Positions 36,270 through 45,036 of a stretch of DNA of 64,000 nucleotides are shown here, piece after piece. The notes below the pieces were generated by a model. The model was not told the origin of the DNA and did not search any database. It saw only the letters and a program-made list of their open reading frames with translations. This DNA is from an uncultured Polaribacter sp. (GTDB lineage: Bacteria > Bacteroidota > Bacteroidia > Flavobacteriales > Flavobacteriaceae). The stretch spans positions 186,001 through 250,000 of the forward strand of contig OX044355.1 of assembly GCA_943846595.1 (NCBI GenBank), written 5' to 3'. Each line of letters starts with the position of its first letter. Positions within the stretch are counted from its first letter, which is position 1. A program made the translations under genes and the position numbers.

Positions 36270-36656
36270 TTAAAAATTCTTTGAAATCGCTTCAGCCAAA
36301 TCGATAAATTCATCCTTTGACAAAGTTACTTTTTGCACGAATTGAATGTCTGCCATCGCATTCAGTGGAATTAAATGCACATGAACATGAGGCACTTCCA
36401 GTCCAATAACACTCATTCCAACACGTTTGCAGGGCAGTGTTTTTTCGATGGCTTTTGCTACTTGATATGAAAAATCCATTAAACTCGCATAGGCCTCCTT
36501 CGACAAATCAAAAATTTTGTTTTCTTCTTTTTTTGGCACCACAAGTGTATGCCCTTTTGCATTTGGGTTGATATCTAAAAAAGCAATAAAATCGCTGTTT
36601 TCTGCAACTTTATAACTTGGGATTTCGCCAGTAATAATTTTCGTAAAGAGACTCAT
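36270..36656 (-). CDS. HIT family nucleotide-binding protein
   Basis: A 128-residue histidine-triad hydrolase of the HINT/Hit type. The triad H90-V-H92-V-H94-L sits in VPHVHVHLIPL near the C-terminus, and the N-terminal IITGEIPSYKVAE is typical. Members hydrolyse purine nucleotide phosphoramidates such as AMP-lysine. It lies 33 bases after greA on the same strand, a pairing common in Bacteroidetes, and is convergent with the histidine kinase. Confidence 0.92.
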   Translation of the reverse strand: MSLFTKIITGEIPSYKVAENSDFIAFLDINPNAKGHTLVVPKKEENKIFDLSKEAYASLMDFSYQVAKAIEKTLPCKRVGMSVIGLEVPHVHVHLIPLNAMADIQFVQKVTLSKDEFIDLAEAISKNF

Positions 36657-36689
36657 TTGTGGATGTTTTTTTTAATAAAATAAAAAGAA

Positions 36690-37163
36690 TTATCTAAAAA
36701 CTTTCATGATTTCAAACTTCATGATTCCATTTGGCACCTGAATTTCTGCAATGTCTCCCACTTGTTTCCCCAACAAACCTTTTCCTATAGGAGAGTTTAC
36801 GGACAGTTTTCCATTTCTTACATCAGTCTCAGAATCTGCAACCAATCGATAAGAAAACTCCATACCATTGGTTGTGTTTTTTATTACAACATTCGAGTGA
36901 ATCAATACTTTGGATGTATCTAATTGGCTTTCGTCTAAAATGCGTGCATTGGAAATTACATTTTTCAACTTTGCAATTTTGAATTCCAAATGAGACTGCT
37001 CTTCTTTTGCTGCATGGTATTCAGCGTTCTCACTCAAATCGCCTTTATCACGTGCATCCGCAATTTCTTGGGTAACTCTGGGTCTTTCATATTGTTCCAA
37101 TTGAAACAATTCTTCTTTTAATTTCTTTAAGCCTTCAGCCGAATAATAGGATATATTGCTCAT
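36690..37163 (-). CDS. greA: Transcription elongation factor GreA
   Basis: Rescues backtracked RNA polymerase by stimulating transcript cleavage. The 157-residue protein has the N-terminal coiled coil with the acidic tip (ADARDKGDLSENAEYHAAKE) and the C-terminal FKBP-like domain (SPIGKGLLGKQVGDIAEIQV). It is first in a two-gene unit with the HIT protein. A good promoter lies about 145 bases upstream, giving a rather long leader. Confidence 0.95.
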   Translation of the reverse strand: MSNISYYSAEGLKKLKEELFQLEQYERPRVTQEIADARDKGDLSENAEYHAAKEEQSHLEFKIAKLKNVISNARILDESQLDTSKVLIHSNVVIKNTTNGMEFSYRLVADSETDVRNGKLSVNSPIGKGLLGKQVGDIAEIQVPNGIMKFEIMKVFR

Positions 37164-37307
37164 TTTTTTTATTTAAAATTTAGTTCCTTTCTCAAACCAA
37201 TCCCTTTTATTTATTTGAAAAAACACTCTTGTATCTCCTTGGCAATAAATAATAAGGACTTAAATTTAAAAAATCCCATAACTGAAAACAGCAATGAGAT
37301 TGGACTG

Positions 37308-37337
37308 CAAATGTACAAAATATTTGTAGATTGCAAA
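37308..37337 (-). promoter_or_regulatory. Candidate promoter of greA
   Basis: Minus strand TTTG (37337-37334), an 18-nt spacer and TACATTTG (37315-37308), matching both Bacteroidetes boxes. It is 145 bases from the greA start and overlaps the upstream extension of the divergent Rieske-like reading frame. Confidence 0.5.
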
Positions 37338-37364
37338 CGTTTTCATTCAAACACCTCTTTTATC

Positions 37365-37784
37365 TTGACTAAAAAAAGCATTTTTTTGTTCGCCTGTATG
37401 TTATTCTTTGCCTGCGCAGACAATACTCAGATTGGTAATTGTTTGCCGAATATTAACCTCGAAGTCTCAACAGATTTAAACAACCCCATTAATATCAATG
37501 CGCAAACTCCAGGAGGTTTTACAATTTTAAATGGTGGCAGCAAGGGCATATTACTCTTCAATATAAATAGCACGTCCTTTGTTGCGTTCGATTTACTTTG
37601 CCCAAACAATGACTGTAGTACGCCAATGACGTTTGAAAATGGACTGACATTAAAATGTGAATGTGACGATAGCGAATACAGTGTCCACTTGGGAGGTGCT
37701 CCTCAAACAAATGGCTCAAATTGTCCAGCAAGAGAGTACCGCGTTTTAAAAAACGGCACGAGTATACGAATCACTAATTTTTAG
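37365..37784 (+). CDS. Rieske-fold lipoprotein lacking the His ligands
   Basis: A small exported protein of about 140 residues. I choose the TTG at 37365, because the signal peptide starts there (KKSIFLFACMLFFAC, likely lipid Cys17). The frame is open back to 37215, but that part has no signal and overlaps the greA promoter. The C-terminal half follows the Rieske layout: CPNNDC (79-84) where CxH is expected and CECDD (98-102) where CPCH is expected, then GGAPQTN. Both ligand histidines are replaced (Asn, Asp), so a normal 2Fe-2S cluster is unlikely. The function is unknown. Confidence 0.6.
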   Translation: MTKKSIFLFACMLFFACADNTQIGNCLPNINLEVSTDLNNPININAQTPGGFTILNGGSKGILLFNINSTSFVAFDLLCPNNDCSTPMTFENGLTLKCECDDSEYSVHLGGAPQTNGSNCPAREYRVLKNGTSIRITNF

Positions 37785-37807
37785 TAGCTTAAATCCAATT
37801 AGATTGT

Positions 37808-37815
37808 TATTTTTG
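37808..37815 (+). promoter_or_regulatory. -7 box of purK
   Basis: TATTTTTG, 23 bases before the TTG start of purK at 37839. Confidence 0.4.
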
Positions 37816-37838
37816 TAGGACACAACTAAAATTACATC

Positions 37839-38996
37839 TTGAAAAATTATTTCTCTTCAGACTTTAAATTGGGTGTTCTTGGTGGCGGTCAGCTCGGACG
37901 AATGCTCCTTGCAGAAACCCAAAAATTCGATATTTTCACAACCATTTTAGATGGGAATGAAAACGCTCCCTGCGCGCAAATTTGCAACCAGTTTGTACAA
38001 GGAGATTTATTGGATTATGAGACTGTATATCGTTTTGGAAAACAAGTCGACCTATTGACTATTGAAATAGAAAATGTAAACTTAGACGCCCTAGATCAAC
38101 TCGAATCTGAAGGTTTGACAATATTTCCAACTCCTAAAACACTTCGCATCATACAAAGCAAAGCGAGACAGAAAAATTTTTATATAGATCATCAGATCCC
38201 TACCGCAACTTATTCTCACTATGCTTATTTGGAAGAATTAAAACACTCTTACGAAAATAACATCATTGATTTTCCTTTTGTATGGAAAGCCGCTCGTTTT
38301 GGTTATGACGGGAATGGAGTGAAAATTGTAAGGACCATCGCAGATTTAGAAAGTTTGCCCAATGTGGAATGCATCACAGAAAAATTAATCCCCTTTAAAA
38401 ACGAATTAGCGGTCATAGTTGCTAGAAATAAAGCAGGAGAAACAAAAACCTATCCCGTTGTAGAAATGGAGTTTCATCCAGAAGCAAATCAAGTAGAATA
38501 TGTAATTTGTCCTGCAAGAATTGAAGATACGGTTGCACAAAAAGCGCAAGAAATTGCTTTAAAGGTGGTCAAAGACCTAGATTTCATAGGCCTTTTGGCT
38601 GTTGAAATGTTTCAAACAGAAGCGGATACAATTTTGGTAAATGAAGTGGCGCCAAGGCCGCACAATTCAGGGCATTATTCAATAGAAGCAAGTGATACCA
38701 ATCAATTTGAACAACACCTAAGAAGTATCTTAAATCTTCCGTTAGGAAATACAGAAAGTACCGTTGCTGGAATTATGGTAAACTTGGTCGGTGAGGAAGG
38801 GTTTTCTGGAGCAGTTGTGTATGAAAATATAAATGATATTTTAAAAATAGATGGGGTTACGCCTCATATTTATGGCAAAAAAGAAACGCGCCCATTTCGT
38901 AAAATGGGACATGTTACGATTGTCAATAATGACATCGCTAAAGCAAGAGAAATTGCACAAAAAGTGAAAGAAACTATTCGAGTAATTTCAAAATAA
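37839..38996 (+). CDS. purK: 5-(carboxyamino)imidazole ribonucleotide synthase
   Basis: ATP-grasp enzyme of purine synthesis: carboxylates AIR to N5-CAIR using ATP and bicarbonate. The 385-residue protein has the nucleotide-binding LGVLGGGQLGRML near the N-terminus, the FPFVWKAARFGYDGNGVKIV ATP-grasp segment and NEVAPRPHNSGHYSIEA. It starts at TTG 37839, supported by the conserved N-terminus a few residues later. purE follows after 47 bases; its product uses N5-CAIR next. Confidence 0.94.
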   Translation: MKNYFSSDFKLGVLGGGQLGRMLLAETQKFDIFTTILDGNENAPCAQICNQFVQGDLLDYETVYRFGKQVDLLTIEIENVNLDALDQLESEGLTIFPTPKTLRIIQSKARQKNFYIDHQIPTATYSHYAYLEELKHSYENNIIDFPFVWKAARFGYDGNGVKIVRTIADLESLPNVECITEKLIPFKNELAVIVARNKAGETKTYPVVEMEFHPEANQVEYVICPARIEDTVAQKAQEIALKVVKDLDFIGLLAVEMFQTEADTILVNEVAPRPHNSGHYSIEASDTNQFEQHLRSILNLPLGNTESTVAGIMVNLVGEEGFSGAVVYENINDILKIDGVTPHIYGKKETRPFRKMGHVTIVNNDIAKAREIAQKVKETIRVISK

Positions 38997-39043
38997 TAGC
39001 GAAACTAAAATAACGAAGTGCATTCGACAAAAAAGTAAAAATT

Positions 39044-39523
39044 ATGGTAGGAATAATAATGGGGAGTGATTCAGATCTTCCAATCATGCAAGAAGCAATA
39101 GAAATCTTGGAAAGTTTTGACATTCAAATTGAAGTAGATATTGTTTCTGCTCACAGAACTCCTGAGAAATTATTTGACTATGCAACCAATGCGCACAAAC
39201 GCGGCTTAAAAGTGATTATTGCGGGTGCTGGTGGCGCTGCACATTTGCCAGGAATGGTGGCAGCTATGAGTCCGTTACCCATTATTGGTGTTCCCGTAAA
39301 AAGTAGCAACTCCATCGATGGCTGGGACTCTGTTTTGTCTATTTTACAAATGCCAGGAGGAGTTCCTGTTGCGACCGTTGCACTAGATGGCGCAAAGAAT
39401 GCAGGGATTTTAGCCGCACAAATCATTGGCGCTTCAGATACCTGTATTTTAGACAGAATTATTGCTTATAAAGAAGGCTTAAAATTGAAAGTTGAAAAAG
39501 CTTCAGAACGCGTAAAGAAATAA
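39044..39523 (+). CDS. purE: 5-(carboxyamino)imidazole ribonucleotide mutase
   Basis: Class I PurE: rearranges N5-CAIR to CAIR in purine synthesis. The 159-residue protein has the substrate-binding GSDSDLPIM near the N-terminus, SAHRTPEKLFDYA, and GAGGAAHLPGMVAA with GVPVKS. Length and motifs are standard. It is the second gene of the purK-purE unit; the M3 peptidase gene follows after 47 bases and may share the transcript. Confidence 0.95.
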   Translation: MVGIIMGSDSDLPIMQEAIEILESFDIQIEVDIVSAHRTPEKLFDYATNAHKRGLKVIIAGAGGAAHLPGMVAAMSPLPIIGVPVKSSNSIDGWDSVLSILQMPGGVPVATVALDGAKNAGILAAQIIGASDTCILDRIIAYKEGLKLKVEKASERVKK

Positions 39524-39570
39524 AAAACTACGCAGTCCCTCAGTAAGAAATTTAAAGAATCACACCCTCA

Positions 39571-41586
39571 ATGAATCCACTTTTACAGCCTTTCAATACT
39601 GCTCCATTTTCAAAAATTTCAACCGAGCATTACAAACCTGCTATCAAAAAAGCCATCGAATTGGCGAAAAAAGAGATTGCAGAAATTGTTGAAAATGAGG
39701 CAAAACCTACTTTTGAAAACACCACAGAAGCGTTAGATTTTACAGGAGAAAGACTCAATCGAATTACCAGTATCTTTTTCAATTTAAATTCGGCAGAAAC
39801 CAGTGATGAAATTCAAAAAATTGCCCAGGAAATTTCGCCTTGGCTTAGTGAATTTAAGAATGATATTACTTTAAACCAAGCACTATTTCAAAGAATAAAA
39901 ACTGTTTTTGAGGATCGAGATCGTTTGAAACTCACCCCTGAACAAAAAACACTATTAGAAAAACAATACAAAGGATTTGCGAGAAATGGTGCGAATCTAA
40001 ATGACCTTGATAAAAAGGCACTTCGAAAAATCGATGCTTCACTTTCTAAATTATCCTTAAAGTTTGGTGAAAATGTTTTGACTGAAACCAATGCGTTTGA
40101 ATTGCACCTGGTAGAAGAAAAACAGCTTTCTGGATTGCCAGATTCTACAAAAGAAGCTGCGCATCAACTGGCAACTGAAAGAGGAAAAGAAGGATGGGTT
40201 TTTACACTAGATTACCCAAGTTACATTCCTTTTTTAACCTATGCAGACAATCGAGAATTGCGAAAAGAAATGGCCATTGCTGCCGGTAAAAAAGCATTTC
40301 AAAACAATGCGTTTAACAACGAACAAATTGTTTTAGATATTGTAAAATTGCGTCACCAAAGAGCCCTTTTGTTAGGTTACAAAACCCATGCACATTTTGT
40401 TTTAGAAGAAAGAATGGCAGAAACCCCCGAAAAAGTAATTGCCTTTTCAAAAGATCTCTTAAAGAAAGCTAAGCCCGCAGCAAAAAAAGAATTTAAAAAT
40501 TTAGAAAACTACGCAAAAAAAATAGGCGGAATTTCACAACTTCAAAAGTGGGACGGAGCCTATTATGCTGAAAAGCTCAAGAAAGAAATTTTCGATTTAG
40601 ATCAAGAAATCTTAAAACCTTATTTTAAATTAGAAAATGTCATCGCTGGAGCCTTTACCATTGCCCATAAATTATTTGATTTAAACTTCGAAGCGGTTAC
40701 AACAATTGACAAATACCATGAGGATGTAAAAACCTACAATGTAACTGACACGAATGGCGATTTTATTGCTATATTTTATGCAGATTTTCACCCTCGAAAA
40801 GGCAAAAGAAATGGCGCTTGGATGACCAGCTACAAACCACAGCAAATTAAAAATAGTAAAAACGAAAGACCGCATATATCCATCGTTTGCAACTTTACAA
40901 AACCAACGGCTACAAAACCATCATTACTCACGTTTAATGAAGTGACTACTTTGTTCCATGAATTTGGACACGCCTTACACGGCATGTTGGCAAACACTAC
41001 TTACAATAGCTTATCAGGAACTTCTGTTTCTTGGGATTTTGTAGAATTGCCCAGTCAAATTTTAGAGAATTGGTGTTATGAAAAAGAAGCTTTGGCATTG
41101 TTTGCAACACATTATGAAACCGGAGAAATGCTTCCAATGGAATATGTTGAAAAAATAAAAGAATCTGCCAGTTTTCACGAAGGAATGCAAACTTTACGAC
41201 AATTGAGTTTTGGTTTATTGGATATGTGTTGGCACTCCCAGGACCCTTCCACAATAAGCAGTATCAAAGATTTTGAAAATGCCGCTTTTGCAAACACCAA
41301 ACTCTATCCAAATATTGAAGAAAACTGTATGAGTACCGGATTTTCACATATCTTTCAAGGAGGCTATTCAGCAGGATATTATTCTTACAAATGGGCAGAG
41401 GTTTTAGATGCAGATGCTTTTGAATATTTCATAGAAGAAGGAGTCTTCAACAAAGAAGTGGCTACTAAATTTAAAGAAAATATATTGTCTAAAGGAGGAA
41501 CAGAAAAACCAATGACCCTCTACAAACGATTCCGAGGAAAAGAACCGAAACCAGATGCATTATTAAAAAGGGCCGGATTGTTGTAA
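39571..41586 (+). CDS. M3 family metallopeptidase (Dcp/oligopeptidase-like)
   Basis: A 671-residue zinc peptidase of the thimet-oligopeptidase family, cleaving short peptides. The zinc site is H463-E464-F-G-H467 in LFHEFGHALHGM, with the third ligand expected in the ELPSQILENW segment. The N-terminal NPLLQPFNTAPFSKI is typical for Dcp-type members. No signal peptide is seen, so it is probably cytoplasmic. It could be peptidyl-dipeptidase or oligopeptidase A; I cannot separate the two by eye. Confidence 0.9.
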   Translation: MNPLLQPFNTAPFSKISTEHYKPAIKKAIELAKKEIAEIVENEAKPTFENTTEALDFTGERLNRITSIFFNLNSAETSDEIQKIAQEISPWLSEFKNDITLNQALFQRIKTVFEDRDRLKLTPEQKTLLEKQYKGFARNGANLNDLDKKALRKIDASLSKLSLKFGENVLTETNAFELHLVEEKQLSGLPDSTKEAAHQLATERGKEGWVFTLDYPSYIPFLTYADNRELRKEMAIAAGKKAFQNNAFNNEQIVLDIVKLRHQRALLLGYKTHAHFVLEERMAETPEKVIAFSKDLLKKAKPAAKKEFKNLENYAKKIGGISQLQKWDGAYYAEKLKKEIFDLDQEILKPYFKLENVIAGAFTIAHKLFDLNFEAVTTIDKYHEDVKTYNVTDTNGDFIAIFYADFHPRKGKRNGAWMTSYKPQQIKNSKNERPHISIVCNFTKPTATKPSLLTFNEVTTLFHEFGHALHGMLANTTYNSLSGTSVSWDFVELPSQILENWCYEKEALALFATHYETGEMLPMEYVEKIKESASFHEGMQTLRQLSFGLLDMCWHSQDPSTISSIKDFENAAFANTKLYPNIEENCMSTGFSHIFQGGYSAGYYSYKWAEVLDADAFEYFIEEGVFNKEVATKFKENILSKGGTEKPMTLYKRFRGKEPKPDALLKRAGLL

Positions 41587-41611
41587 GTTTCAAGAGTTCC
41601 ATAAAATACTC

Positions 41612-42853
41612 CTAGCACCTATTTTTAGCCTCAATCCACTTACTCATGTATTTGGTGCTTTGCAAGGTTTGGTGTTGTAGCATACTCCCCAAAAAATTCG
41701 CAATTCTGTGTTGGGGTAAATTTTCCTGAATATTAGTAATGGTATTTATCAACAATGGACCGGTTTTTTCTTTATCATAGTGCGAGTTGATGATTGCGAC
41801 TCCATTTTCTTGAGCGGCTACCCAACGTTTTTCATCCGTATACAATGCGACTGCATTTTGAGCAAAATCTTCAAAATCATCGGTCACAAAACCATTCCAT
41901 GGCAACTGCCCATGCATACCCTCTGCTCCAATGGAGGTGGTTACACTAGGTGCACCAAAGACCATAGCTTCTGTTAGTTTTCCTTTGATTCCTGCACCAA
42001 AACGTAAGGGTGCTAAAACTACTTTTGTGTTACGAACTACATCTTCAGGACTTGATACAAATCCTTTGACAAAGAACCCTTCCTTTTTATTGTGTAATTC
42101 TAAAATTTGTTGGGTTGGATAGGCCCCATAAATATGCAACTCTGCCGCTGGAAGTTGTTCCCGAATTTGCTTCCAAATTGTATTTTTCAAGACCAATACT
42201 GCATCCACATTTGGTGCATGTAAAAAATTACCAATCATAGTAAAATTTTTCCGTTCATCAAAACGCTTCCAACTCGCTACTTGCGTTTTGTCAATTTGAG
42301 AGAGCATAAAAGGCAAGTGGTACAGTAATTTTTGATCAATCTTAAAAAAGTTTTGAAGCAGGTCCATTTCAAAAGTGGATATTATTAATGACAAATCGCA
42401 GCGTAAAATGGATGCAATTTCTCTTTTCGTAATAGCTTCTTTCAGGAGATCGTTTTTGGAAAAGATACGCTTTTCTTTCAACACTTTGTGTCGTACTTTA
42501 CGTAAACAATGTAAATCTTCCGTATCTAAAATCCGCAATGCATTGGGGCAATTTTCTGCGACTCTCCAACCAAATTGTTCTTCAATCATAAAACGATCAA
42601 ACAAAACGATTGTTGGGTTCACTTTTTTTATAAATACATCGAAAGAGGGTTGGTTCAATTCGATTGCAACTTCTGACACACCAATGGATTTTAGATCCAT
42701 TGCTTTTTCACCCTTGGTGGCAGTAGTAGCAAAAACGACCTCCCACTGTTGTTGCAAAAACTGCCTAATCAACTGCAACATTCTTGAGCCTGCTGCTGAA
42801 GAATTGGGTGCTACCCATACAGCACCAATGATAAGTACGGTATTTTTTGACAA
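41612..42853 (-). CDS. Family 4-type glycosyltransferase
   Basis: A 413-residue GT-B glycosyltransferase. The N-terminal domain begins with LIIGAVWVAPNSSAAGSRML (the acceptor-side Rossmann fold). The C-terminal domain has MIGNFLHAPNVDAV, the FVKGFVSSPEDVV segment and LAPLRFGAGIKGKLTEAMVF, the nucleotide-sugar binding loop. The target is unknown. It starts directly before the stop of the heme-binding protein gene on the same strand, so the two are co-transcribed. Confidence 0.82.
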   Translation of the reverse strand: MSKNTVLIIGAVWVAPNSSAAGSRMLQLIRQFLQQQWEVVFATTATKGEKAMDLKSIGVSEVAIELNQPSFDVFIKKVNPTIVLFDRFMIEEQFGWRVAENCPNALRILDTEDLHCLRKVRHKVLKEKRIFSKNDLLKEAITKREIASILRCDLSLIISTFEMDLLQNFFKIDQKLLYHLPFMLSQIDKTQVASWKRFDERKNFTMIGNFLHAPNVDAVLVLKNTIWKQIREQLPAAELHIYGAYPTQQILELHNKKEGFFVKGFVSSPEDVVRNTKVVLAPLRFGAGIKGKLTEAMVFGAPSVTTSIGAEGMHGQLPWNGFVTDDFEDFAQNAVALYTDEKRWVAAQENGVAIINSHYDKEKTGPLLINTITNIQENLPQHRIANFLGSMLQHQTLQSTKYMSKWIEAKNRC

Positions 42854-43327
42854 CTAATTTGCGTTGAGTTGTTGTTGATAATCTCCTTGTACTTTTTTCC
42901 CCCATGCAACAACGGCGGCAATTTCCTCAGGGGTTAAATTGGCATCTGCATGCGTCCAAGTATAGGATTTTAAAGGCATTTCTCCTTCCGAGACTTCTTC
43001 TTGCAATTCATCCATTTTATGCTCCTTTCTTTTTAAAGAATAGCTAGACCATGCAGAGAAATCCAAGTGTTTTTTCCCATCATTCACATGGCTTTCTAAC
43101 CAATAATTTACTGGGGTAATGGAATTGTACCAAGGATAATTGGTTTTATTGGAATGACAATCGAAACAAGTCGTTTCTAAAATAGTTTTTACATTTTCTG
43201 GCGGATTCGTTTCGTTTAAAAAAGGAACTACAGCAATCAAATTTCCTTCATTTTTTTCAGGGCTGAAAAACTGAGCTATCAGCAACAACAGTAATAAAGT
43301 ATAACCTACTTTTTTAAAAATTTTCAT
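42854..43327 (-). CDS. Periplasmic heme-binding domain protein (CxxCH)
   Basis: A 157-residue exported protein. An N-terminal hydrophobic helix (about 7-22) serves as signal or anchor. The motif C54-F-D-C57-H58 within TTCFDCHSNKTNYPWY is a c-type heme attachment site, and the conserved NYPWYNSITPVNYWLESHV and GEMPLKSYTWTHADANLTPEE mark the Bacteroidetes 'haem-binding domain' family. It may be a small cytochrome or heme sensor; the partner is not known. Confidence 0.83.
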   Translation of the reverse strand: MKIFKKVGYTLLLLLLIAQFFSPEKNEGNLIAVVPFLNETNPPENVKTILETTCFDCHSNKTNYPWYNSITPVNYWLESHVNDGKKHLDFSAWSSYSLKRKEHKMDELQEEVSEGEMPLKSYTWTHADANLTPEEIAAVVAWGKKVQGDYQQQLNAN

Positions 43328-43396
43328 GGGAATCGTTTTTAGATTTTAAAGATAGTAAAACTAAGCATTTCTATTAATTTTTTCTAAAAATATATG

Positions 43397-43404
43397 TATT
43401 TTTG
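43397..43404 (+). promoter_or_regulatory. -7 box of lpdA, deciding its start
   Basis: TATTTTTG lies 67 bases before ATG 43472. It sits inside the upstream extension of the reading frame (first ATG 43394), so the long form cannot be translated from this promoter. Confidence 0.5.
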
Positions 43405-43471
43405 TATTTCAATTTGTAAGATAAAAAAGGAAACAAAGTTGTTTCCAAAGAATTCAAAAACAATCATACAC

Positions 43472-44872
43472 ATGAAATACGATTTAATCGTTATTGGTTC
43501 TGGCCCAGGAGGATATATTGCAGCAGTTAGAGCCTCTCAACTAGGCAAAAAAGTAGCACTTATAGAAAAATACCCAACCCTAGGAGGAACCTGTTTAAAT
43601 GTTGGATGCATTCCGTCAAAAGCATTGTTAGATTCATCACACCATTATTACGATGCAGTGCATCATTTTGAAGCGCATGGTATTTCGGTGGAAAAGCCTA
43701 CTTTCGATTTTAAGAAAATGCTAGCCAGAAAAGCTAACGTAGTAGAAACTACGACTGGCGGAATCAAATATTTGATGGACAAAAACAACATCGAAGTATA
43801 TGAAGGTTTGGGTTCTTTTGAAGACAAAACACATGTAAAAGTTTCTAAAAACGATGGTACCTCTGTCGTCATTGAAGGAACCAATATCATTATTGCTACC
43901 GGTTCAAAACCTTCAAGTTTGCCTTTTATAAAAATTGACAAAGAACGCGTTATTACCTCAACAGAAGCCTTAAAACTGAAAGAAGTACCCAAACATTTAC
44001 TTGTTATTGGTGGGGGTGTTATTGGATTGGAATTAGGATCTGTGTACAAAAGATTGGGTGCTGATGTGACTGTTATTGAATACATGGACAAGATTGTGCC
44101 TGGTATGGATGCAGATGTTTCTAAAGAGCTGCAAAAAGTATTCAAGAAACAGGGAATTAAATTTGCAACAAGTCATAAAGTAACCTCGGTACAAAAAAAC
44201 GGAGATACGGTTGTTGTAAAAGCAACAGATAAAAAAGACCGCGAAATAGAATTTAATGGAGACTATTGTTTGGTCTCTGTAGGTAGAAAGCCCTATACGG
44301 AAGGCTTAGGGTTGGAAAAAGTGGGGGTTCAAGTAAATGAGAGAGGACAAATAGAAACCAACAATCATTTACAAACCAATGTTGCTTCCATCTATGCCAT
44401 TGGTGATGTTGTGCAAGGTGCAATGTTGGCCCATAAAGCAGAAGAAGAAGGGGTAATTGTTGCCGAATTTTTATCGGGACAAAAACCACACATCGATTAT
44501 AACTTGATTCCTGGAATTGTATACACCTGGCCAGAAGCTGCAGCTGTAGGAAAAACAGAACAAGAATTAAAAGACGCAAACATTGCATATAAATCAGGAA
44601 AGTTCTCAATGCGTGCATTGGGTAGATCTCGAGCTAGTGGAGATATTGACGGATTTGTAAAAGTATTGGCCGATAAAAATACAGATGAAATTCTAGGCGT
44701 TCACATGGTAGGTGCTCGTGTAGCAGATTTGATCATGGAAGCTGCCGTTGCCATGGAGTTTAGAGCATCAGCCGAAGACTTGGCAAGAATTTGTCATGGT
44801 CATCCTACCTATTCTGAAGCTGTAAAAGAAGCCGCCAAAGCTGCATGGGATGGAATGCCTTTAAATGCTTAA
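43472..44872 (+). CDS. lpdA: Dihydrolipoyl dehydrogenase
   Basis: E3 component of pyruvate and 2-oxoglutarate dehydrogenases: reoxidises lipoamide with NAD+. From ATG 43472 (MKYDLIVIGSGPGG) it has 466 residues. The redox disulfide is in GGTCLNVGCIPSKALL, the NAD site in VIGGGVIGLELGS, the second FAD site in IYAIGDVVQGAM, and the catalytic His-Glu pair in GHPTYSEAVKEAA. A strong palindromic terminator follows. No other dehydrogenase-complex genes are nearby. Confidence 0.94.
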   Translation: MKYDLIVIGSGPGGYIAAVRASQLGKKVALIEKYPTLGGTCLNVGCIPSKALLDSSHHYYDAVHHFEAHGISVEKPTFDFKKMLARKANVVETTTGGIKYLMDKNNIEVYEGLGSFEDKTHVKVSKNDGTSVVIEGTNIIIATGSKPSSLPFIKIDKERVITSTEALKLKEVPKHLLVIGGGVIGLELGSVYKRLGADVTVIEYMDKIVPGMDADVSKELQKVFKKQGIKFATSHKVTSVQKNGDTVVVKATDKKDREIEFNGDYCLVSVGRKPYTEGLGLEKVGVQVNERGQIETNNHLQTNVASIYAIGDVVQGAMLAHKAEEEGVIVAEFLSGQKPHIDYNLIPGIVYTWPEAAAVGKTEQELKDANIAYKSGKFSMRALGRSRASGDIDGFVKVLADKNTDEILGVHMVGARVADLIMEAAVAMEFRASAEDLARICHGHPTYSEAVKEAAKAAWDGMPLNA

Positions 44873-44913
44873 TAGGATTCTTTAATTTGGTTACAAGATT
44901 TAAAATTACACAT

Positions 44914-44948
44914 ACAAAGCAATCCCATGGGATTGCTTTGTTCTTTTT
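44914..44948 (+). terminator. Intrinsic terminator of lpdA
   Basis: A perfect 28-bp palindrome (44914-44941, centre CATG) followed by TCTTTTT. It lies 41 bases after the lpdA stop. Confidence 0.8.
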
Positions 44949-44997
44949 AGACCTCTTTGCTGTCCCTTAAAGAAACAAATAGGAATCTATATAAAAA

Positions 44998-45031
44998 TTG
45001 TAATTTCTACGAAATAAGAATTGTATTTTTG
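44998..45031 (+). promoter_or_regulatory. Promoter of pabB
   Basis: TTG (44998-45000), a 23-nt spacer and TATTTTTG (45024-45031), only 5 bases before ATG 45037. This suggests a leaderless or nearly leaderless mRNA. Confidence 0.5.
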
Positions 45032-45036
45032 CAACA

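Noticed and set aside
37215-37364. Upstream extension of the Rieske-like frame to a TTG at 37215
   Set aside because: It has no signal sequence, overlaps the likely greA promoter, and would place the true signal peptide in the middle of the protein.
42375-42857. 160-codon plus-strand frame
   Set aside because: Antisense to the GT4 glycosyltransferase, whose motifs are clear; no start signal.
43663-44145. 160-codon minus-strand frame
   Set aside because: Antisense to lpdA, which is certain.
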